Shown here: piece by piece, positions 7,503 through 12,037 of the stretch | How positions within the stretch are numbered: position 1 is the stretch's first letter | How the letters are laid out: each line of letters begins with the position of its first letter | Assembly (NCBI GenBank): GCA_017446645.1 | Contig: JAFSQO010000254.1 | Coordinates: forward strand, 1 to 12,037 | Origin: Synergistaceae bacterium | GTDB taxonomy: Bacteria; Synergistota; Synergistia; Synergistales; Aminobacteriaceae | Reading direction: 5' to 3' | DNA: 12,037 nucleotides | Notes under the pieces: model-generated | What the model saw: only the letters and a program-made list of their open reading frames with translations | What the model was told of the DNA's origin: nothing | The model's database searches: none | Program-made: the position numbers and the translations under genes

Positions 7503-7532
7503 CGAAAATTTCATGAAATTCTCAAAGTATTC

Positions 7533-8861
7533 TTAGCCCATAGTGTCCCAGCTCTGGCCTTCCTCGATCTGGTCGCTGCCAGTCAGGTACAGCTCTTTGG
7601 GAACACCTGCAACTACGATTCCTGATTTCGGGTCAACGTAGTAATTCTTGCTGTCAAGGTCTCTGTCTTCGCCGATCACTGTGCCGTCGGGGATAATATT
7701 ATGTCCGTCGATAATGGCTCTCTTGATTCGGCAATTGCGTCCGATTACAACGTCGTGTCCGATTATACTCTCTTCGACTACGCTGCCTGCCTGAATCAGA
7801 CAGTTACGTGCAAGGACTGAGTTCTTAACGTCAGCTCCGAAAATCCTGCTGCCTTCTGAAAGCATTACCCTGTCAATATTGCAGGGATGGCCGCTGTCGG
7901 GATAGCAGTATGAGGGCGGATCACCATATGATACCGTGCGGATTGGCCACATAGGATTATAGAGGGTCATTTCTGACTCGTGGCTGATGAGTTCCATGTG
8001 TGCCTGCCAGTAAGCATAGAGGGTTCCTACGTCTCTCCAGTAGGGTTTATCGGTTCTCCACTGGTGAATTAATTCCGTCTCTGCTGAGGGGTGAGGCAGA
8101 ATATTTGTCGAGAAGTCATAGGCGCATACCTTCATTCCGTGAGCTACGAGATCAGGAATAATATCCTTGCCGAAGTCGTGGCTGGTCTCTTCCTTCATTG
8201 CGTCATCGTCAAGTGCTTCCTCTAAGACCTTGCGCTCGAAGACGTAATTACCCATTGAGACGTAAGAATATCCGGGCTTATCTGGGATCTCCGGAGGATT
8301 CTTAGGCTTCTCCATGAACTCGATGATTCTTCCGCTAGCGTCTGTCTTAATGCAGCCAAATGCAGTAGCTTCTTCAACAGGGACAACATTTGCTGCAATA
8401 GTAACGTCAGCGTGTTGGGCTATGTGCCAGGCAATCATCTGGTCAACGTCCATCTTGTAGATATGGTCTGCTGCGAAGATGCAAACCCTGTCAGCCCTGT
8501 AACGGGTTATCATGTGCTTGGCCTGATAAACTGCGTCCGCTGTGCCCTGGAACCAATGCTCACCGCTCCACATCTGAGCAGGTACGGTAGTTACGAAGAA
8601 GTCACGGCCCCTCATTGCTCCTCCGAACTGCCAGCCCCGTTCGATATGCTCGTTGAGTGACTGGCTCTTGAACTGGGTGAGGACGTAAATCGAATAAATC
8701 CCGCTGTTAATTAAATTGGAGAGAGCAAAATCAATGATACGATACTTTGCGGCGAAGTAAACTGCAGGCTTTGCGCGATAACTTGTGAGGGGCATTAATC
8801 TTTCGCCTTTACCGCCGGCTAAGACGATGCCTAACACTCTTCCGTGTTTGCCTGTATACAT
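7533..8861 (-). CDS. glgC: Glucose-1-phosphate adenylyltransferase (ADP-glucose pyrophosphorylase)
   Basis: GlgC makes ADP-glucose from ATP and glucose-1-phosphate, the committed step of bacterial glycogen synthesis. The 442-residue length fits the family. The nucleotide-binding N terminus has VLAGGKGERLMPLT at residues 13-26, followed by RAKPAVYFAAKYRIIDFALSN. AADHIYKMD marks the catalytic metal region. FMEKP with Lys185 is the sugar-phosphate site, and HDFGKDIIP and WRDVGTLYAYW follow. The C-terminal third is a left-handed beta-helix with hexapeptide repeats. At the position of the E. coli activator lysine (Lys39) this protein has Tyr28, so fructose-1,6-bisphosphate control may differ. The ATG has AAAGGAGG but with a long 13-base spacer; no other in-frame start lies between. 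A terminator-like hairpin precedes the gene, so its expression may be set apart from glgA. Confidence 0.97.
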   Translation of the reverse strand: MYTGKHGRVLGIVLAGGKGERLMPLTSYRAKPAVYFAAKYRIIDFALSNLINSGIYSIYVLTQFKSQSLNEHIERGWQFGGAMRGRDFFVTTVPAQMWSGEHWFQGTADAVYQAKHMITRYRADRVCIFAADHIYKMDVDQMIAWHIAQHADVTIAANVVPVEEATAFGCIKTDASGRIIEFMEKPKNPPEIPDKPGYSYVSMGNYVFERKVLEEALDDDAMKEETSHDFGKDIIPDLVAHGMKVCAYDFSTNILPHPSAETELIHQWRTDKPYWRDVGTLYAYWQAHMELISHESEMTLYNPMWPIRTVSYGDPPSYCYPDSGHPCNIDRVMLSEGSRIFGADVKNSVLARNCLIQAGSVVEESIIGHDVVIGRNCRIKRAIIDGHNIIPDGTVIGEDRDLDSKNYYVDPKSGIVVAGVPKELYLTGSDQIEEGQSWDTMG

Positions 8862-8894
8862 GATTAAAACTAGACCTCCTTTTAGAATATATAC

Positions 8895-8933
8895 AAAAAA
8901 CGCTCCCTGAAATTTTTGATTAAAACAAGGAGC
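8895..8933 (-). terminator. Terminator-like hairpin between glgA and glgC
   Basis: On the minus strand, GCTCCTTG (8933-8926) pairs with CAGGGAGC (8909-8902) as an eight base-pair stem with one G-U pair. TTTTTT follows after one base (8900-8895). It begins 10 bases after the glgA stop and ends 33 bases before the glgC start, just ahead of the glgC SD. It should reduce read-through into glgC. In addition, its 5' arm (CUCCUU) is complementary to the AAGGAG of the glgC SD. Confidence 0.75.
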
Positions 8934-8943
8934 ATATTTTTTC

Positions 8944-10407
8944 TTACTGCATTAAATCTTCGTACATTGCTTTGTACTGACCGGCTGATTTGTCCCAAGT
9001 GAAATCTTCGGACATACCTTCGAGCATTATTTTCTTCCACTCGTCTTTGTTGTCGTTGTATCTCTCTACAGCGCGCCTTAATGCCCACATCATGCCGTCA
9101 ACATCGCAGGTCTGGAACGTAAAGCCGTTTCCGCCCTCTGGTCTGTCAACGTCAAAGACTGTATCACGGAGTCCTCCGACCTCGCGAACTACTGGGACAG
9201 TGCCGTATCTCATAGAGATCATCTGACTTAAACCGCAAGGCTCAAATACTGAAGGCATCAAGAAAATATCTCCGCCAGCGTACATTAAGTGCGATAACGG
9301 TTCATCATAGCCCTTGAACAACTTTATGCTGTCGGGGTTAGCTTCCTGAGCCTGAAGAATTCCGTTCTCAATCCAGTCCTGACCTGAGCCGAGAATTAAT
9401 AATTTAGCTCCGGTCTCTGCAATCTGGTGGGCTGCATTGAATACCATATCGAAGCCTTTTTGCTCAACGAGACGGCTTACACACACTATAACAGGATCTT
9501 TTGTCTTGGGATCGAGTCCTGCCCTCTTTAGCAGTTCTTTCTTGCATTCAGCCTTGCCCTTGAGGTCTTTCACGCTGAAATTCTTGGGGATTGCCTTATC
9601 GCCTGCAGGGTCCCAGAATTTCGTATCAAGTCCGTTGATGATTCCCCTGAGCTTGCTTCTCTGATGATAGAGAATTCCGGAAAGCTCACGCGTTGACTCG
9701 TAAGTCTGGATCTCGTTTGCATATGTCGGCGAGACTGTGCTGACTGCCGTAGCTGCGACGATACCGCCCTTGAGCAAATTAACCTGTCCATAGAATTCCA
9801 TTGTTGACGAACTGAAGCTCCAGGGTTCGAGACCTGATGCTTCCAAGAATGGCGACGGCTCAAAGATTCCCTGATAAGCAACATTGTGAAGGGTCATGAT
9901 GCTCTTTCCGCCGGTCTGCCGGTAATGTCTGTGCCAGGCCAGTGCACAGGGCAGAAATGCGCTCGTCCAGTCGTGGCAGTGGTAAATATCGGGCTCCCAG
10001 TCTATAGCGTCTTTGAGTTCAAGTGCCTGCATACAGAACACAGCAAACGGGGAAGCAGTCCAGAAGTTGAGCTGATAGGGATACTGGCTGCCTGTATAAT
10101 CTTCAGCCTTCAAAAAATATGTCGTAACTCCCTCAACATTTGCCTTGATGACTTCGGCTGAATGAATCCGCCAGTCATACGCAGCATAAACTTTCGTCTT
10201 CACAGTCGTAGTCTTTACCCCTGAACCCGCAACTTTTTCAAGAACTCCGGGCCATGCAGGAGTTACAACTCTGACATCTACACCAGCCTGCTTCAAAGCC
10301 TTAGGGAGTGAACCTGCAACATCACCAAGCCCACCGACCTTTGAGAACGGGGCAAGCTCTGTCGTTACAAAAAGTACTTTCACAGCACTACCGCTTTTCG
10401 TAGTCAT
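8944..10407 (-). CDS. glgA: Glycogen synthase (ADP-glucose type, GT5)
   Basis: GlgA transfers glucose from ADP-glucose to the non-reducing end of an alpha-1,4-glucan. At 487 residues it is full length. The N-terminal Rossmann domain begins KVLFVTTELAPFSKVGGLGDV, with the ADP-glucose-binding Lys23 in KVGGLGDV. HCHDWTSAFLP and MTLHNVAYQGIF follow. The C-terminal domain contains VSRLVEQKGFD and the donor-site segment PSVFEPCGLSQM, then GTVPVVREVGGLRDTV. All key motifs are intact. The ATG start (10407-10405) has AAGGAA 13 bases upstream. A GTG at codon 9 (10383-10381) would give the common family N terminus MKVLFV but has no visible SD, so the upstream ATG is preferred with some doubt. It lies 58 bases after the phosphorylase gene and 82 bases before glgC. 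Confidence 0.96.
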   Translation of the reverse strand: MTTKSGSAVKVLFVTTELAPFSKVGGLGDVAGSLPKALKQAGVDVRVVTPAWPGVLEKVAGSGVKTTTVKTKVYAAYDWRIHSAEVIKANVEGVTTYFLKAEDYTGSQYPYQLNFWTASPFAVFCMQALELKDAIDWEPDIYHCHDWTSAFLPCALAWHRHYRQTGGKSIMTLHNVAYQGIFEPSPFLEASGLEPWSFSSSTMEFYGQVNLLKGGIVAATAVSTVSPTYANEIQTYESTRELSGILYHQRSKLRGIINGLDTKFWDPAGDKAIPKNFSVKDLKGKAECKKELLKRAGLDPKTKDPVIVCVSRLVEQKGFDMVFNAAHQIAETGAKLLILGSGQDWIENGILQAQEANPDSIKLFKGYDEPLSHLMYAGGDIFLMPSVFEPCGLSQMISMRYGTVPVVREVGGLRDTVFDVDRPEGGNGFTFQTCDVDGMMWALRRAVERYNDNKDEWKKIMLEGMSEDFTWDKSAGQYKAMYEDLMQ

Positions 10408-10453
10408 TTACTACACTACATTCCTTTCACTACAAAAATTATTTTAAGCTAAT

Positions 10454-10485
10454 ATTATAAGCCTACTACATACCCCTGAAGTCAA
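10454..10485 (-). promoter_or_regulatory. Weak candidate internal promoter ahead of glgA
   Basis: The minus strand has a perfect -10 box TATAAT (10459-10454) in the 58-base gap before glgA, and TTGACT (10485-10480) upstream inside the end of the phosphorylase gene. The 20-base spacer is longer than optimal. The -10 match may be chance in AT-rich DNA. Confidence 0.3.
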
Positions 10486-12037
10486 TCGAATATGCCTTCG
10501 CTGAGTATTCGCGAACTACCCTGTGAGTGTTAAAGAAGCTCGCGTCAAGGGCAATTGTATGCCTCATCATGTCAACCCACTTATCATGATCATTGTAGTA
10601 CGTGGGGATAACTTTCTCCTCTAATTTCTTGTATAAATCATCTGCATCAAGATTTTCATCATAATGCGCGTCTGCATTCGTCTCCGTAGGTTCAGGACCG
10701 ATTGACCAGCCGGTTACGTCCTCAATCCAGCCTTCGATCCACCAGCCGTCAAGCACTGAGAAGTTCATTATGCCGTTCATTGCGCACTTCATTCCCGAAG
10801 TTCCGCTGGCCTCTCTGGGTCTCAACGGGGTATTAAGCCAGACATCAACGCCCTGAGTCAGGAGTGAAGCAATCTCCATGTTGTAATTATCAATAAAGAC
10901 TATAGGCACATCACCGGCTAATTCTTTTGAAGCCCTGCGAATCTTCTGGAGTAATCTCTTGCCTCCGTCATCGTGGGGGTGTGATTTGCTGGAGAAAATG
11001 AACTGAACCTTTTTGCCTCCTGCTATCCTCTTGAACCTCTCTATGTCAGTTAATAACAGGTCTGCGCGTTTGTAAGTAGCTGCTCTTCTTGCGAAGCCTA
11101 AAGTCAATACATCAGGGTCTAACTGGACTCCGTTGGTCTCAAGAATTCTTGCAAATAATCTCAATTTAGAAGCCTGATGAGCTGCCCAGATTTCTTCTTT
11201 CGGAATAGTGAGAGCCTGAACGAGCCTGCCGGGGTCTAACTCCCATCCCGGTATGTGCTTGTTATAAAGCTTTCTCATTCCGGTACTGATCCAAGTTGTA
11301 GGGTGAATTCCGTTAGTTACCCAGTCAACAGTTTCCATATTAAACATTGCGTTGCTGACTTCGGCGTGCTTCTTTGCAACTCCATTTACGTAGCGGCTGT
11401 AGCGTAAGCCTAACTCAGTCATGGAAACTCCGGGCTTGTCGGGGATCATCTTGTGAATCGTGTTTCTTGCGTCATCCGGGAAGACCTGGTCAATCTCTCC
11501 AAACGTGAAATAGTCATGGCCTGCCGGAACTGGGGTGTGAGTCGTGAAGACAACCTGCTCGCGGATTCTGTCGGGGTCATAGTAGCCGAGTTCGCGCATC
11601 AGTTCGAGAGTTAAGAATCCTGCATGGCCTTCGTTTAAGTGGAACGTGTCGATGTTCATGTAGCCGAGTGCACGCAGCATTCTCAAGCCGCCGACTCCGA
11701 GAATGAACTCCTGACAGAGACGATAACGATTATCACCGCCGTAAAGATACCAGCATAACTTCCTGTCATCAGGGTGATTAGGCTCAAAGTCAGTATCAAG
11801 GAAGTAAACGGGAAGCGGGTAACCTGTTGAGCCGATTATCTCATAGACCCAAACGCCTACTTGAATCTCACGGCCTTGAATCGTGATAGAGACCTTATTA
11901 GGTAAGAGCGTTAACTCCTTTGTAGGATCCCAGACAACGGGCTTTTCCTTCTGCCAGTCGTCCTGATTGAACTCTTGGACGAAATAGCCTTTACGATAAA
12001 GAAGAGTAACTCCTGCCATGGGGACTCCCAGATCAGC
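10466..12037 (-). CDS. glgP: Alpha-glucan phosphorylase, GT35 family (5' end outside window)
   Basis: This enzyme phosphorolyses alpha-1,4-glucans such as glycogen to glucose-1-phosphate, using pyridoxal phosphate. The frame is open to the window edge; codons before the internal ATG (12019) read ADLGVP, continuing the family's phrase before GVTLLYRKGYF. The gene therefore starts outside, and 523 codons of its C-terminal part are present. Visible motifs are HLNEGHAGFL, FTTHTPVPAGHDYF, WVTNGIHPTTW, YKRADLLLTD and FSSKSHPHDDGGK. EASGTSGMKCAMNG carries the PLP-linked lysine (codon 10789-10787). The pattern matches the shorter archaeal/Thermotoga-type phosphorylases, which often carry an N-terminal DUF3417 domain, rather than the E. 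coli GlgP/MalP type. The gene ends with tandem TAG TAG. It is first in the visible glgP-glgA-glgC series. Confidence 0.94.
   Translation of the reverse strand, partial: ADLGVPMAGVTLLYRKGYFVQEFNQDDWQKEKPVVWDPTKELTLLPNKVSITIQGREIQVGVWVYEIIGSTGYPLPVYFLDTDFEPNHPDDRKLCWYLYGGDNRYRLCQEFILGVGGLRMLRALGYMNIDTFHLNEGHAGFLTLELMRELGYYDPDRIREQVVFTTHTPVPAGHDYFTFGEIDQVFPDDARNTIHKMIPDKPGVSMTELGLRYSRYVNGVAKKHAEVSNAMFNMETVDWVTNGIHPTTWISTGMRKLYNKHIPGWELDPGRLVQALTIPKEEIWAAHQASKLRLFARILETNGVQLDPDVLTLGFARRAATYKRADLLLTDIERFKRIAGGKKVQFIFSSKSHPHDDGGKRLLQKIRRASKELAGDVPIVFIDNYNMEIASLLTQGVDVWLNTPLRPREASGTSGMKCAMNGIMNFSVLDGWWIEGWIEDVTGWSIGPEPTETNADAHYDENLDADDLYKKLEEKVIPTYYNDHDKWVDMMRHTIALDASFFNTHRVVREYSAKAYSIDFRGM

Noticed and set aside
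7507..7520. Perfect 14-base palindrome AATTTCATGAAATT just after the glgC stop codon
   Set aside because: It is AT-rich, lies in the short glgC 3' region before a clear terminator, and is not repeated elsewhere, so chance is likely.
10445..10465. Hairpin between the phosphorylase gene and glgA, followed by TAATTTTT, as a terminator
   Set aside because: The stem has only six pairs with one G-U and is AT-rich, and the T-run is not adjacent. It is too weak to call as a terminator.

Overview
The window is a dense stretch of bacterial chromosome in which every supported gene lies on the minus strand, so transcription runs from high to low coordinates. It holds ten genes, two of them cut by the window edges. 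I see no mobile elements, RNA genes or CRISPR arrays, and no gap longer than about 155 bases. Base composition is moderate, starts are a mix of ATG, GTG and TTG, and Shine-Dalgarno (SD) sites are strong and purine-rich. Protein character (an alanyl-tRNA synthetase with a Cys-rich insert, a DUF3417-type glucan phosphorylase family member, an RNHCP zinc protein) suggests an anaerobic bacterium, perhaps Synergistota or a relative. That placement is a guess and is not shown by the sequence.

Region 1, 12037 down to about 7466, is a glycogen module: the C-terminal part of an alpha-glucan phosphorylase (glgP type), then glycogen synthase (glgA), then ADP-glucose pyrophosphorylase (glgC). GlgC makes ADP-glucose, GlgA polymerises it and the phosphorylase releases glucose-1-phosphate, so both arms of glycogen turnover are encoded together. 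No branching or debranching enzyme is in the window. A hairpin with a T-tract lies between glgA and glgC, and a second strong terminator follows glgC.

Region 2, about 7450 to 5961, is a single-gene unit: an exported protein with a long charged coiled coil and a C-terminal TPR segment, ending at its own terminator.

Region 3, 5960 down to 1, is a probable six-gene operon: dnaJ, acpS, a slipin/stomatin-like SPFH gene, alaS, an RNHCP-domain zinc protein and ruvX. Junctions are very tight: ATGA between dnaJ and acpS, TAATG between the slipin and alaS, and a TTGA overlap between the RNHCP gene and ruvX. The ruvX start is TTG and the frame runs off the window edge, so it is easily missed.

Most of the content is ordinary housekeeping, and I did not find a clear new defence or mobile system. 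The items most worth a second look are the possible RNA switch in front of the RNHCP gene, the uncharacterised coiled-coil/TPR envelope protein, the terminator inside the glycogen cluster, a weak RNA-thermometer-like pairing in front of dnaJ, and an apparent excess of GANTC sites.
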